Translations under genes and position numbers: made by a program
Shown: positions 1 through 7,838 of the stretch, in pieces
Layout: each line of letters begins with the position of its first letter
Position numbering within the stretch: the first letter of the stretch is position 1
Notes under the pieces: generated by a model
What the model saw: the letters and a program-made list of their open reading frames with translations, nothing else
The model's database searches: none
What the model was told of the DNA's origin: nothing
From: Bacillota bacterium
GTDB lineage: Bacteria > Bacillota > Clostridia > Lachnospirales > Lachnospiraceae
Assembly: GCA_023411555.1 (NCBI GenBank)
Contig: JAEYOQ010000054.1
Location: forward strand, 1-51,167
Direction of reading: 5' to 3'
DNA: 51,167 bases

Positions 1-73
1 GGGATCTTAGCTCAGCTGGGAGAGCATCTGCCTTACAAGCAGAGGGTCATAGGTTCGAGCCCTATAGGTCCCA
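1..73 (+). tRNA. tRNA-Val (anticodon TAC)
   Basis: Complete cloverleaf: seven-base acceptor arms GGGATCT/AGGTCCC, D arm GCTC..GAGC, anticodon stem TCTGC/GCAGA around CTTACAA, and T arm with GGTTCGAGCC. The anticodon TAC reads valine codons. The gene starts at the first base of the window, so upstream members of this cluster may be cut off. The 3' CCA is not encoded. Confidence 0.96.
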
Positions 74-78
74 TTTGT

Positions 79-164
79 GCCGGCGTGGCGGAACTGGCAG
101 ACGCACAGGACTTAAAATCCTGCGGGACTAATCTCCCGTACCGGTTCGATTCCGGTCGCCGGCA
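79..164 (+). tRNA. tRNA-Leu (anticodon TAA)
   Basis: Class II tRNA with a long variable arm (CGGGA..TCCCG). Acceptor GCCGGCG pairs with CGCCGGC. The anticodon loop CTTAAAA between CAGGA and TCCTG gives TAA (Leu). It lies 5 nt after tRNA-Val and is probably cotranscribed. CCA is not encoded. Confidence 0.96.
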
Positions 165-223
165 TTATTCTATAAGATATTATTATAGAGTAATGCTGTT
201 TTATATTAATGACGGCATAATAT

Positions 224-297
224 GTGTGCTTAGCTCAGCTGGATAGAGCGTCTGGCTACGGACCAGAAGGTCGGGAGTTCGAATCTTCTAGCACACA
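224..297 (+). tRNA. tRNA-Arg (anticodon ACG)
   Basis: Acceptor GTGTGCT pairs with AGCACAC; anticodon loop CTACGGA between TCTGG and CCAGA gives ACG, the wobble-inosine arginine isoacceptor. It is the last tRNA of the first cluster and is followed directly by a strong terminator. CCA is not encoded. Confidence 0.96.
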
Positions 298-302
298 TTG
301 TG

Positions 303-341
303 AATGCATTGTATACATGTTTGGTATACAATGCATTTTTT
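303..341 (+). terminator. Rho-independent terminator of first tRNA cluster
   Basis: A perfect 14-bp stem (AATGCATTGTATAC with GTATACAATGCATT) and 7-nt loop, followed by a T run. It sits 6 nt after tRNA-Arg. Confidence 0.92.
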
Positions 342-571
342 GTTGTATAGGAAATTTCTCCGTATTTCATATTCAAAATGCGCTTCGTGCGAGTAAATAG
401 ATAATACATGAAATCAGTTTGCATAGATGACCTACGCTACCATTTCTATAAGAATAATTTAAGATTACCCCTAGACGTAAAATATACAGAAAATTAATTA
501 AATTTTAACCTTAGAAACATTTACGTAGTATAGCCCTTATGTTAGAATGTTCAAAAGGAGGCATATGCCAA

Positions 572-1042
572 ATGAATAAAGAAGAATTTTTGGATGTTTT
601 GCGGCAGTCATTAATTGGAGAAGTTGCCAACGAAATTATCACTCAGAATATCAAATATTATGATGGTTATATAAGCGCTCAGAACCTTGAAGAAGAGGCG
701 AAAATTATAGATAGGCTTGGAGATCCCAGATTGATTGCTAAGACAATTATTGAGGCGGAAAAGGCTGCTAAGGAAAAAAACACGAGTAATTTGTCTGGAA
801 GAGAGTATCAAAGTTATAAATCCGAAACTTATCAGGATTATCGGGACAATTCTACCATGCATGGTAAGAAATTATTTTTTACGAATATGAAATGGTATCA
901 TAAGCTTATTGCTGCATTGGTCATTATCGTATGTTTTATTCTTGTGGCTTTTGTCGGGCGTCTGGTAATTGGATTACTATTTACCTTTAGTTTGCCTATT
1001 TTATTGATATTACTGATTATGCTATTGTTACGTAAGCGCTAA
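572..1042 (+). CDS. HAAS/DUF1700-type small membrane protein
   Basis: 156-residue protein. The N-terminal 60-65 residues look like the HAAS/DUF1700 domain (MNKEEFLDVLRQ..., then a pattern ending RLGDPRLIAKTI). In related proteins this domain occurs with PadR-type regulators and at the start of membrane proteins. A polar linker (about 65-110) leads to one or two hydrophobic segments (about 112-152) ending in LLRKR, so the N-terminus is probably cytoplasmic. The start at 572 has the site AAAGGAGG upstream; an in-frame ATG at 539 lies before that site and is unlikely. No PadR gene is adjacent, so partner and function are unknown. The family call is from the motif pattern. Confidence 0.75.
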   Translation: MNKEEFLDVLRQSLIGEVANEIITQNIKYYDGYISAQNLEEEAKIIDRLGDPRLIAKTIIEAEKAAKEKNTSNLSGREYQSYKSETYQDYRDNSTMHGKKLFFTNMKWYHKLIAALVIIVCFILVAFVGRLVIGLLFTFSLPILLILLIMLLLRKR

Positions 1043-1126
1043 GACTGTGGGGTATAGAGTAACGCTTATTTATTTGGAAGCTTATCTGATTATTATAGGT
1101 TTTGCAAAGTAGTGTACTAGAAATAT

Positions 1127-1152
1127 AGGAGGGATACCATATCCCTCCTTTT
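1127..1152. terminator. Terminator hairpin between convergent genes
   Basis: AGGAGGGATA pairs with TATCCCTCCT across a 3-nt loop, followed by TTTT on the plus strand. It closes the 572-1042 gene and lies just beyond the end of the minus-strand gene at 1181-1372. Confidence 0.8.
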
Positions 1153-1180
1153 AGATTCGAAAGTATAAAGCTCTAAATAC

Positions 1181-1372
1181 TTATGAAAAAACATACTCAT
1201 CTTCAAGAATTGACATTACAATCAATGATACATAATCTCCATTATATAATATACAATCTCTTAAAAATCCTTCTTTTTTAATCCCTCTGATGTGTAAATC
1301 TTTGTGCAATATAATTTTTTTGTCTAACATCAAGCCATAGCTCTTTTGTCCACTATCCGACATATAACGCAT
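1181..1372 (-). CDS. Hypothetical 63-residue protein
   Basis: Short ORF with no family I recognise. A GGGAGG site ends 3 nt before the first ATG (1372), which is tight, and 12 nt before the next in-frame ATG (1363), so the true product may be 60 residues. The sequence is mixed polar/hydrophobic (...DKKIILHKDLHIRGIKKEG..., a hydrophobic YVSLIVMSI stretch, acidic end EDEYVFS), with no signal peptide or membrane segment. Its strand pattern resembles a small beta-rich domain such as a PRC barrel, but that is speculation. It faces the terminator at 1127-1152 and nothing overlaps it. Confidence 0.5.
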   Translation of the reverse strand: MRYMSDSGQKSYGLMLDKKIILHKDLHIRGIKKEGFLRDCILYNGDYVSLIVMSILEDEYVFS

Positions 1373-1516
1373 TATCCTCCCACTTACGGTATATTGTATA
1401 CCATGGTGCTTTATTACTTGGTAGTATTATGTATAAGCAATCAGATTATTTGCAGTACATTTGGGATGTTTCTTATTGAGAAAACACAACTAAGTAAAAG
1501 CCGGATATAAATGAAA

Positions 1517-1608
1517 CAACCGCAAGGGGGAGCCATGCGGTTGCTTCGATGAGGGGAGTATAAATAATTAATAAGGGGTTTATAACGTACGTGGGTCGTC
1601 CCAAGTAC
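1517..1608 (+). ncRNA. Candidate structured RNA (two hairpins with G-rich loops)
   Basis: Hairpin 1 pairs CAACCGCA (1517-1524) with TGCGGTTG (1536-1543), a perfect 8-bp stem with a purine-rich 11-nt loop AGGGGGAGCCA. Hairpin 2 pairs GTACGTGGG (1587-1595) with CCCAAGTAC (1600-1608) around a TCGT loop, 8 of 9 positions paired. Between them lie GAGGGGAG and AAGGGG. GC-rich paired blocks stand out from AT-rich surroundings. I do not recognise a known riboswitch class. The strand is assumed plus, toward the downstream gene. Confidence 0.35.
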
Positions 1609-1722
1609 TACTTTATTATAACTCAGTTGTTATTATTATGCAATAATTATCTTACTTAATTAGGCTACAGTTAGAACTCTATTACATTAATAGGTATTAA
1701 AAGACACTAAAAAAAGGAGACG

Positions 1723-1767
1723 ATGCAAAGTAACGCACTAAATTTTTTGAATTGTTTGTTTTATTAA
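1723..1767 (+). CDS. Possible 14-residue leader peptide ORF
   Basis: ATG at 1723 follows the purine-rich AAAAAAAGGAGACG ribosome site with ideal spacing and runs 14 codons to TAA (MQSNALNFLNCLFY). It could be a leader peptide, a small protein or chance. Nothing in its codons (no run of one amino acid) points to classical attenuation. Only the ribosome site supports it. Confidence 0.25.
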   Translation: MQSNALNFLNCLFY

Positions 1768-1919
1768 TTAATATTCCGATATCTTCTGGAAATGAAAGGG
1801 TAAAGAATGCAAGAGTAGTGTTTATCAAAAAATAGTAACGTGTGATTATGAATATTTAGCGAAGAACGGCAGATAATAAGTACGTAATATCAAAACAACT
1901 CATTAATAGGAGGCCATTT

Positions 1920-2210
1920 ATGACAACAAGTAATAACAATTCTAAAAACAATAATTCATATCAGACATCTAATGTGAGAAACACGACAGGAACAAGTAAT
2001 AATTCAAGTAGAAATGCTAACACTAGCAACGATACAAGTAGAAATGCTAACACAAGCAATTACACTACTGGTACAAGCCGAAATGCCTCCGGCACAAAAT
2101 GTGAAGACTCTTCCAGAAATGATGTAGGAACATCCAGAAATTCATCCAGAAATTCGACCAGTAACACGAATAGAAATAACTTCTTAGATGATATGGATAA
2201 TAACTATTAA
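1920..2210 (+). CDS. Asn/Ser/Thr-rich low-complexity protein
   Basis: 96 residues, dominated by Asn, Ser, Thr and Arg, with recurring SRNANTSN and SRN motifs. A 30-nt (10-codon) unit is tandemly repeated at about 2005-2064. There is a single Cys near residue 61 and an acidic C-terminus (NNFLDDMDNNY). The start has the site AGGAGG at good spacing, and a strong terminator follows, so it is probably expressed as a single gene. There is no signal peptide, membrane segment or hydrophobic core, so the protein is predicted to be disordered. I recognise no family. In a spore former a coat or spore-interior role is conceivable but not shown. Confidence 0.6.
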   Translation: MTTSNNNSKNNNSYQTSNVRNTTGTSNNSSRNANTSNDTSRNANTSNYTTGTSRNASGTKCEDSSRNDVGTSRNSSRNSTSNTNRNNFLDDMDNNY

Positions 2211-2236
2211 TCTGCAAGAAAATTAATTAATTGACA

Positions 2237-2272
2237 AAAAACCCTTTAAGAAGGAATCTTAAGGGGTTTTTT
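2237..2272 (+). terminator. Rho-independent terminator
   Basis: AAAACCCTTTAAG pairs with CTTAAGGGGTTTT (one G-T wobble) and ends in TTTTTT. It follows the Asn-rich gene. Confidence 0.9.
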
Positions 2273-2426
2273 ATGCGCATAATGATACTTCTTTGAATAT
2301 TATAATATTGGGGTTGATTATAATCTCATCTATTAGAACTACCTTCGGTGTAAGGAATTAAACAGGAAGGATGTATTGGCAGCGGCGTTCTTGTATATAT
2401 CTTTTCGGAAAGAGGTGCATTATAAT

Positions 2427-2735
2427 ATGTCTTTCGATACAATTAATACCAATGAGATAGTAAAATATATAGGAAATCCCAATGCAGTAATCATTGATCT
2501 AAGAGAACAATATGAATATGATAAGGGTCATATTCCGGGGTCCATTAATATCCCTTATGAGGAGCTTGATAAGTATAAGGATCGACTCAATCGCCGGCAA
2601 CAATTAATATTCTATTGTGACCGCGGGCATATAAGTTTATTAGCTGCAAGAGATTTAATGAAATATGGATATAATATTAAAAGCTTATACGGAGGATTAA
2701 GGGCATATCGTGGAAGATTAGATAAAAGTAACTAG
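2427..2735 (+). CDS. Rhodanese-like domain protein
   Basis: 102-residue single-domain rhodanese. Family hallmarks are VIIDLREQYEYDKGHIPGSINIP (residues 21-43), the active-site strand and loop IFYCDRGHIS with candidate catalytic C64, and the C-terminal LYGGLRAYRG. The loop is C-D-R-G-H-I-S where many rhodaneses have C-x-x-G-x-R-S, so the usual Arg is Ile here. Such proteins carry persulfide sulfur on the cysteine; the substrate is unknown. Start 2427 follows AAAGAGGTG with 9-nt spacing. A longer frame from 2376 has no ribosome site and adds a non-homologous end. It stands alone between intergenic regions. Confidence 0.85.
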   Translation: MSFDTINTNEIVKYIGNPNAVIIDLREQYEYDKGHIPGSINIPYEELDKYKDRLNRRQQLIFYCDRGHISLLAARDLMKYGYNIKSLYGGLRAYRGRLDKSN

Positions 2736-2743
2736 AATATTCC

Positions 2744-2781
2744 ACTAGATAAATGCAACTAGATAAATGCAACTAGAAATG
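2744..2781. repeat. Short tandem repeat of 14 nt
   Basis: The unit ACTAGATAAATGCA occurs twice in direct tandem (2744-2757, 2758-2771), followed by a partial third copy. It is intergenic, just upstream of the promoter at 2786. Confidence 0.7.
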
Positions 2782-2785
2782 TTTG

Positions 2786-2814
2786 TTGACTAGTTGCCTA
2801 AAGAGCTTTACAAT
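2786..2814 (+). promoter_or_regulatory. Sigma-A promoter for RNA methyltransferase gene
   Basis: TTGACT, a 17-nt spacer, then TACAAT (5/6 matches in each box). It lies about 90 nt upstream of the ATG at 2909. Confidence 0.7.
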
Positions 2815-2908
2815 AACAGATACAGAATATAATCTGCTATTTGATTGCAAAAGCAAAAATCCGGTTATTCTAGTACATAGGATAAAACACGGTTAATTGG
2901 AGGTTGTT

Positions 2909-4057
2909 ATGAAACAATTTGAATATATATCCCCCTGTCATTTTGGACTGGAAGCTGTTCTTAAAAGAGAGCTTACCGATCTTGGTTTTGAGATAATAAA
3001 GGTAGAGGACGGTAAGGTTACCTATACCGGTGATGAGAATGCTTGTGCAAGAGCCAATGTCTTTCTAAGAACCACAGAGCGAGTGTTGTTAAAAGTGGGT
3101 TTCTTTAAGGCAGAGACCTTTGAGGAGCTTTTTGAAAATACAAAAGCAATTCCGTGGGAAGAGTATTTGCCGAGGGATGCAAAGTTTTGGGTAGCGAAGG
3201 CAAACTCTGTGAGTAGTAAGCTGTTCAGCCCCTCTGACATCCAATCTATTATGAAAAAAGCAATAGTTGAGAGAATGAAGCTAAAGTATAAACAGGATTG
3301 GTTTGAGGAGTCAGGGCCCTCTTATCCTTTGCGAGTTACTATTCTGAAGGATGAGGTTACTGTCTGCATCGATACCTCCGGAGAATCTCTTCATAAGAGA
3401 GGATATCGAAAACTGACAAGTAAAGCTCCTATCACCGAGACACTGGCTGCAGCTCTTATTATGCTTACACCCTGGAATAAGGACCGAATTCTTGTGGATC
3501 CCTTTTGTGGCAGTGGTACAATACCGATTGAGGCAGCAATGTTAGGAGCCAGAATGGCTCCTGGGATGAACCGTAATTTCTTGGCGGAGACTTGGTCTAA
3601 TTTAATACCTGAAAAAAGCTGGGATCTGGCAAAGGAAGAGGCACATGCTCAGGTGCTTAGTGATGTGGAGATGAATATTCAAGGGTATGATTTAGATGGG
3701 GAAGTGATCAAGGCGGCCAGACAGAATGCGAGATGGGCAGGAGTAGATCATATGATTCATTTTCAGCAAAAGCCTATGAAAGAACTGAGCAGCAGCAAGA
3801 AATACGGCTTTATTATAACGAATCCCCCATATGGTGAGCGATTGGAAGACAAAAAGGAACTTCCCGGTTTATATAAGGAGATTGGGAAGGTGTTCGGAAA
3901 CTTGGATTCCTGGTCCTATTATATAATAACCGGCTATGAGGACGCCCAAAAATATATAGGGAGACAGGCAGATAAGAATAGAAAGATATATAATGGTATG
4001 ATGAAGACCTACTTCTATCAATATATGGGCCCCAAACCTCCAAGACCCAATAAATGA
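2909..4057 (+). CDS. THUMP-domain class I RNA methyltransferase (RlmL/YpsC type)
   Basis: 382 residues, usual length for the Firmicute YpsC-like relatives of the RlmL N-terminal half. Order: N-terminal ferredoxin-like part, THUMP RNA-binding domain (about 45-160), then a Rossmann methyltransferase with the SAM-binding motif DPFCGSG (197-203) and catalytic NPPY (305-308), which marks N2-guanine or N6-adenine methylation. By homology it probably methylates 23S rRNA guanine; the exact base is not certain. The ATG at 2909 is chosen because GGAGG lies just upstream; an in-frame TTG at 2897 overlaps that site. It is a monocistronic gene with its own promoter and terminator. Confidence 0.9.
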   Translation: MKQFEYISPCHFGLEAVLKRELTDLGFEIIKVEDGKVTYTGDENACARANVFLRTTERVLLKVGFFKAETFEELFENTKAIPWEEYLPRDAKFWVAKANSVSSKLFSPSDIQSIMKKAIVERMKLKYKQDWFEESGPSYPLRVTILKDEVTVCIDTSGESLHKRGYRKLTSKAPITETLAAALIMLTPWNKDRILVDPFCGSGTIPIEAAMLGARMAPGMNRNFLAETWSNLIPEKSWDLAKEEAHAQVLSDVEMNIQGYDLDGEVIKAARQNARWAGVDHMIHFQQKPMKELSSSKKYGFIITNPPYGERLEDKKELPGLYKEIGKVFGNLDSWSYYIITGYEDAQKYIGRQADKNRKIYNGMMKTYFYQYMGPKPPRPNK

Positions 4058-4069
4058 TAGAATAAAAAG

Positions 4070-4131
4070 AAAGATGTTGCAAAGCTGCAGCGATGTGTTT
4101 ACTTCACATCTATGCTTTGTAACATCTTTTT
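4070..4131. terminator. Bidirectional terminator between convergent genes
   Basis: A 16-bp stem (AAAGATGTTGCAAAGC with GCTTTGTAACATCTTT, one wobble) has T runs on both strands. It serves the methyltransferase (plus) and the hydrolase (minus). Confidence 0.9.
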
Positions 4132-4147
4132 ATGTATTAATATCGTT

Positions 4148-5068
4148 TTAGACTCGTTTTGCAATCCATTGCTGGATATCAGAATATACATCCTCGTTGT
4201 TGAGCTCATTCAACAGCTCGTGACGGCATTCCGGATAAAGCTTGTAAGATACGTTAGAGAAGCCTGTTTTCTTAAGAAGCGATAGGTACTTTAAAATCTC
4301 TTTACCGTAACCGCCTACGGGATCCTTCTCACCGCTTATAATATAAAGAGGAAGCTCTGTCTTAGTCAAGCGAATGCGCTTCTTTTTGGTGGCTCCTTGG
4401 ATTAGCTTCAATAAATCATGGTAGAAGGAGGAGGTACAGATGAAGCCACAATAAGGATCATGAATATATGAGCCTACTACCGGATTGCTTCTGGATAGCC
4501 AATCAAAAGCAGTACGACTGGAGAGACTAGTATATTTCTTATTACCAAACATAAGGCTGTTTAGAAATGGTGATAGGTGCTTAGGACCTTTGCATTTCTT
4601 TATCAATCGTGAAATGAGTAACCCGGAAAGGGTTAAAAGCTTAGGCGGAAATGCGGTACCACATAAGATGACACCATTGTATATGTCATATTGTTGAATC
4701 ACATTTCTTGCAATCAAAGAGCCCATACTATGTCCAAACAGAAAGAATTTATTACTTCGATTATTTTGCTCAATGTATTTGCTAACTGCAATGGCATCCT
4801 CTACAACAAGTTGATATCCCTTATCAGGGCCAAAGAAACCTAGCTCACTCAGCTTTCTTTCTATACCATGACCGCGGTGATCATAGGTATAAACATCATA
4901 TCCGTTATTCACCAGATATAAGGCGAAGGATTGATATCGCTTCTGATGCTCAGCCATACCATGGAGGATTAAAATACTGGCTTTTGGCTTCTTGGGACAA
5001 CTATAATGAGTAACATTGATGCAATAATCATCCTTTCGCTTAATTGCTATATTGGAAACATCATTCAT
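4148..5068 (-). CDS. Alpha/beta hydrolase, monoacylglycerol lipase/lysophospholipase-like
   Basis: 306 residues, full length for the Hydrolase_4 (serine aminopeptidase S33-like) group. The oxyanion-hole strand LILHGMAEH is at 33-41, YDHRGHG at 62-68, nucleophile elbow GHSMG with S114, acid D249 in ISGEKDPVG, and H283 in CRHELLNE, so the triad is complete. There is no signal peptide, so it is probably cytoplasmic and acts on small lipid esters; the substrate is inferred from family only. It has its own consensus promoter (5124-5152), divergent from the amidase operon. Confidence 0.85.
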   Translation of the reverse strand: MNDVSNIAIKRKDDYCINVTHYSCPKKPKASILILHGMAEHQKRYQSFALYLVNNGYDVYTYDHRGHGIERKLSELGFFGPDKGYQLVVEDAIAVSKYIEQNNRSNKFFLFGHSMGSLIARNVIQQYDIYNGVILCGTAFPPKLLTLSGLLISRLIKKCKGPKHLSPFLNSLMFGNKKYTSLSSRTAFDWLSRSNPVVGSYIHDPYCGFICTSSFYHDLLKLIQGATKKKRIRLTKTELPLYIISGEKDPVGGYGKEILKYLSLLKKTGFSNVSYKLYPECRHELLNELNNEDVYSDIQQWIAKRV

Positions 5069-5123
5069 GATTCCGAATTCTCCTTCTCTTCTTGTAAGAA
5101 AGATTATTTACTTGCTATTTATA

Positions 5124-5152
5124 ATTATATCGGTAATATTGGTAAAATGCAA
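5124..5152 (-). promoter_or_regulatory. Sigma-A promoter for alpha/beta hydrolase
   Basis: On the minus strand: TTGCAT, 17 nt, TATAAT. It ends about 55 nt before the hydrolase ATG. Confidence 0.7.
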
Positions 5153-5214
5153 CAAGGATGATATGCAAATCACCCCATAAATCTACAATATAAGATAATG
5201 GTAATAAAATATTA

Positions 5215-5243
5215 TTGTTTATATAACCATGTTATTATATAAT
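5215..5243 (+). promoter_or_regulatory. Sigma-A promoter for amidase operon
   Basis: TTGTTT, 17 nt, TATAAT (perfect -10 box). Transcription would start near 5250, upstream of the ATG at 5308. Confidence 0.7.
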
Positions 5244-5307
5244 CAATGTAAAATAGCACTATTTTATGAAGAATTATAGGATTTTACAGAACCCAGGAGA
5301 ATTAATT

Positions 5308-6582
5308 ATGGATCAATCGCTGCTGAAGAGGGTAGCAATTCAAAGTTTAGCATTAATGTTAGGTGTTATTACATCCTCGTATGCATTAGAACAATACAAG
5401 ACAGTAGAGATATCCGCTAGTATAGATCAAGTTATTATTGCGGATATTCCTGGGAAGGTACAGGGAGTGGAGTCTGTAGATAAGGAGTTGGCCTTAAACC
5501 TGGAGCCGGTAGCTACTACAGGTTCCGTCAATATGGCTACATCCCTGAATGAGCTCAAGAGCCAGGTGAGCCCTGAGCTAATAAATCAATTAAGTAATAA
5601 TTATCTAGTTATTAAGAAACCGAGTTCTGATCATATTACGATCACTCTGGAGGATATTTATCTTAAGAAAAGCATCAGGCTCTCTATGACCGGAGCTTTT
5701 AAGGATATACCGGACAGCTCTATGGTTATGAGAGTAAGAGGAGAAGATTATTTTCTCGGGGAACCGGTCTATAATGAAGTAATAACACAAGAAACAGACG
5801 AAGAACTTGGTACCGTAAAGGAAGTAATTACGAAGAATTATGGGTTAGATCTTAGCCACAACATAAAGTTCACCAACTTGCAGGATGCAAAGAACGGCTT
5901 AGCAGGAATTGAAATGCTCATAGAGCTGGATAGTGTTTATGCCCATACTATATATGAGGATGATAATTACTACTTCATAGATTTGCAAAAGCCATCAGAA
6001 GTATATGAAAAAATATTAGTGATCGATCCTGGTCACGGGGGTAAGGATGCAGGTGCTCTATCTAAGGACGAAAAGTACTATGAAAAAAATATTAATCTTG
6101 GAATTGTGTTGGCATTGAAGGAGCTGCTTGACAAGGAAAATATAAAGGTTTATTATACTCGTACTAATGACGACACGGTATTCCTAAGACCCAGAGTGAC
6201 TTTGGCAAATGAGGTGGATTGCGATTATTTCATTAGTATTCACTGTAATTCCAACGAAGTGACTAGTCCAAACGGAACAGAGGTGCTGTTTTTTGATACA
6301 GAAATAAATGGTGTATCTAACAAAAAACTAGCTGGTTTATTCTCAGAGGAGCTAGGGAAGACGGTAGAGCTGAGCAAGCGAGGAGTTGTGCGAATGAATA
6401 AGAAGGATATTTTCATTATGGAGAAGTCAAAGGTTCCCATGGTGTTAATCGAGATAGGATATCTTTCTAATTCAAAGGACCTGAATTACTTAATAGATTC
6501 CAAGAATCAAAAAATTGTAGCTGAGAGTATTTTTGGCGGAATTATGAGAGCTTATAATGAGCTACCTTCTACCAGACAATAA
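5308..6582 (+). CDS. N-acetylmuramoyl-L-alanine amidase (Amidase_3)
   Basis: 424-residue secreted or membrane-tethered cell wall hydrolase. An N-terminal hydrophobic signal segment (about 6-27) is followed by a roughly 200-residue region without a clear match (possibly AMIN-like), then the zinc amidase_3 domain from about 235. Expected zinc and catalytic residues are present: H243 in DPGHGG, E259 in YYEKN, H312 in SIHCNS, and E382 in LIEIGYLSN. It cleaves the bond between MurNAc and the stem peptide. The start at 5308 is taken because CCAGGAG precedes it; an ATG at 5266 lacks a site. It is first in an operon with the genes at 6619 and 7236, an otherwise unrelated pairing. Confidence 0.92.
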   Translation: MDQSLLKRVAIQSLALMLGVITSSYALEQYKTVEISASIDQVIIADIPGKVQGVESVDKELALNLEPVATTGSVNMATSLNELKSQVSPELINQLSNNYLVIKKPSSDHITITLEDIYLKKSIRLSMTGAFKDIPDSSMVMRVRGEDYFLGEPVYNEVITQETDEELGTVKEVITKNYGLDLSHNIKFTNLQDAKNGLAGIEMLIELDSVYAHTIYEDDNYYFIDLQKPSEVYEKILVIDPGHGGKDAGALSKDEKYYEKNINLGIVLALKELLDKENIKVYYTRTNDDTVFLRPRVTLANEVDCDYFISIHCNSNEVTSPNGTEVLFFDTEINGVSNKKLAGLFSEELGKTVELSKRGVVRMNKKDIFIMEKSKVPMVLIEIGYLSNSKDLNYLIDSKNQKIVAESIFGGIMRAYNELPSTRQ

Positions 6583-6618
6583 TTTAATGGTTTTACGATA
6601 GACAATACGGAGGTATGA

Positions 6619-7239
6619 ATGAGAAAGGTAATCTTTGCAACTTCTAATGATGGAAAGATGAAAGAAATCCGCGATATATTAAGGGATGTAGATATAGAGC
6701 TATTGTCTATGAAGGAGGCCGGCCTTAATCTCGATATCGAAGAGAATGGTGTTACCTTCGAAGACAATGCGATAATTAAAGCAAGAGAAGTTATGAGATT
6801 GACGAATGAGATCGTTTTGGCGGATGATTCTGGACTCGAAGTGGATTATATGAATAAGGCTCCCGGTGTATACTCGGCGAGATTTATGGGTGAGGATACT
6901 TCTTATGATATTAAGAACCAATATATTATAGACCAATTAGCAACGGCAGCAGACAAAGAGAGAAGTGCCAGATTTGTATGTGTGATTGCTTGTGCTTTTC
7001 CAAACGGCGAGGTTGTTACCCGCAGAGGAACGATTGAAGGCCTGATTGCGAAGGAGCCTGCTGGATCCAATGGCTTTGGATATGATCCTATATTCTTTGT
7101 TCCGGAATATGGTTGTACTACCGCTCAGATGTCCTCTGAAATTAAAAATGCAATAAGCCATAGAGGAAAAGCACTTCATGTAATGAAGGAAGTGATTAAG
7201 CAGTATTTAATGGATTTAGAAGGTGGAGATTTAGTATGA
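6619..7239 (+). CDS. rdgB: XTP/dITP pyrophosphatase (RdgB/HAM1)
   Basis: 206 residues, typical full length. Hallmarks are the N-terminal VIFATSNDGKMKEI, ADDSGLEVD (about 73-81), GVYSARF and the GSNGFGYDPIF signature (about 149-159), plus a C-terminal SHRGKA. It hydrolyses non-canonical purine triphosphates (ITP, dITP, XTP) to monophosphates, keeping them out of nucleic acids. It starts 36 nt after the amidase with GGAGG close by. Its stop overlaps the start of the next gene by 4 nt, indicating translational coupling. Confidence 0.96.
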   Translation: MRKVIFATSNDGKMKEIRDILRDVDIELLSMKEAGLNLDIEENGVTFEDNAIIKAREVMRLTNEIVLADDSGLEVDYMNKAPGVYSARFMGEDTSYDIKNQYIIDQLATAADKERSARFVCVIACAFPNGEVVTRRGTIEGLIAKEPAGSNGFGYDPIFFVPEYGCTTAQMSSEIKNAISHRGKALHVMKEVIKQYLMDLEGGDLV

Positions 7240-7724
7240 AGGTATTGATTGTTAGTGACACCCATGGCAGAAATCACTGCTTAATCGATACAATCAATCG
7301 GGTGAGTCCCATTGATTTGCTGATTCATCTTGGTGACTTTGAGAATGGTGAGGAATATATTAAATCCATGACAAATTGTCCTGTTGAATTCGTATCAGGC
7401 AATAATGATTTTTTTAATGGATTACCAAAGGATAAGCTAATTACTATTGGTAAGTATAAAGTTTTTTTAACACATGGTCATCGTTATGGTGTTAATAATA
7501 ACACTAGGTCTATTATTGAGACGGCAAAGAACCATAAGGCTGATATCGTTATGTTTGGACATACCCATGTTCCGATGATTGATATATCAGACAGTATATG
7601 GACGATCAATCCGGGTAGCCTTGCTTTCCCAAGGCAAAGCGGAAGGGTTCCAACCTTTATAATTATGGATTTGGATGCTTCAGGAGATGCACATTTTACC
7701 TTGAATTATTATAAGGAAGTATGA
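7236..7724 (+). CDS. YfcE/MJ0936-family metallophosphodiesterase
   Basis: 162 residues, a single calcineurin-like phosphoesterase domain. All metal ligands are recognisable: D8 and H10 in SDTHG, D34 in HLGD, N56 in SGNND, H80 in THGH, and H109/H111 in FGHTH. Family members hydrolyse phosphodiesters in vitro; the natural substrate is unknown. The ATG overlaps the rdgB stop, and the rdgB-yfcE pair is common in Firmicutes. No clear terminator follows before the next promoter at 7804. Confidence 0.92.
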   Translation: MKVLIVSDTHGRNHCLIDTINRVSPIDLLIHLGDFENGEEYIKSMTNCPVEFVSGNNDFFNGLPKDKLITIGKYKVFLTHGHRYGVNNNTRSIIETAKNHKADIVMFGHTHVPMIDISDSIWTINPGSLAFPRQSGRVPTFIIMDLDASGDAHFTLNYYKEV

Positions 7725-7803
7725 TTGATTAATTTGCTAAATTTACCTTATTTTGTACGTTATTGCAAAATTTTAAAAAAATGAAAAAAGTTTTAAAAAG
7801 TTG

Positions 7804-7832
7804 TTGACAATAATGTATGTCTATTATATAAT
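7804..7832 (+). promoter_or_regulatory. Perfect consensus sigma-A promoter of tRNA cluster
   Basis: TTGACA, exactly 17 nt, TATAAT: a full match in both boxes. It is preceded by A/T tracts that could act as an UP element. Transcription should start near 7839, about 120 nt before tRNA-Pro. Confidence 0.93.
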
Positions 7833-7838
7833 AATTCT

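Larger units (their letters stand above)
1373..1919. other. 547-nt intergenic region with hairpins and a mini-ORF
   Basis: No conventional gene is visible. The region holds two strong hairpins (1517-1543 and 1587-1608), three purine G-runs (1525-1532, 1551-1558, 1573-1578), and a 14-codon ORF with a good ribosome site (1723-1767). The rest is AT-rich and may be promoter and leader for the gene at 1920. Confidence 0.6.
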
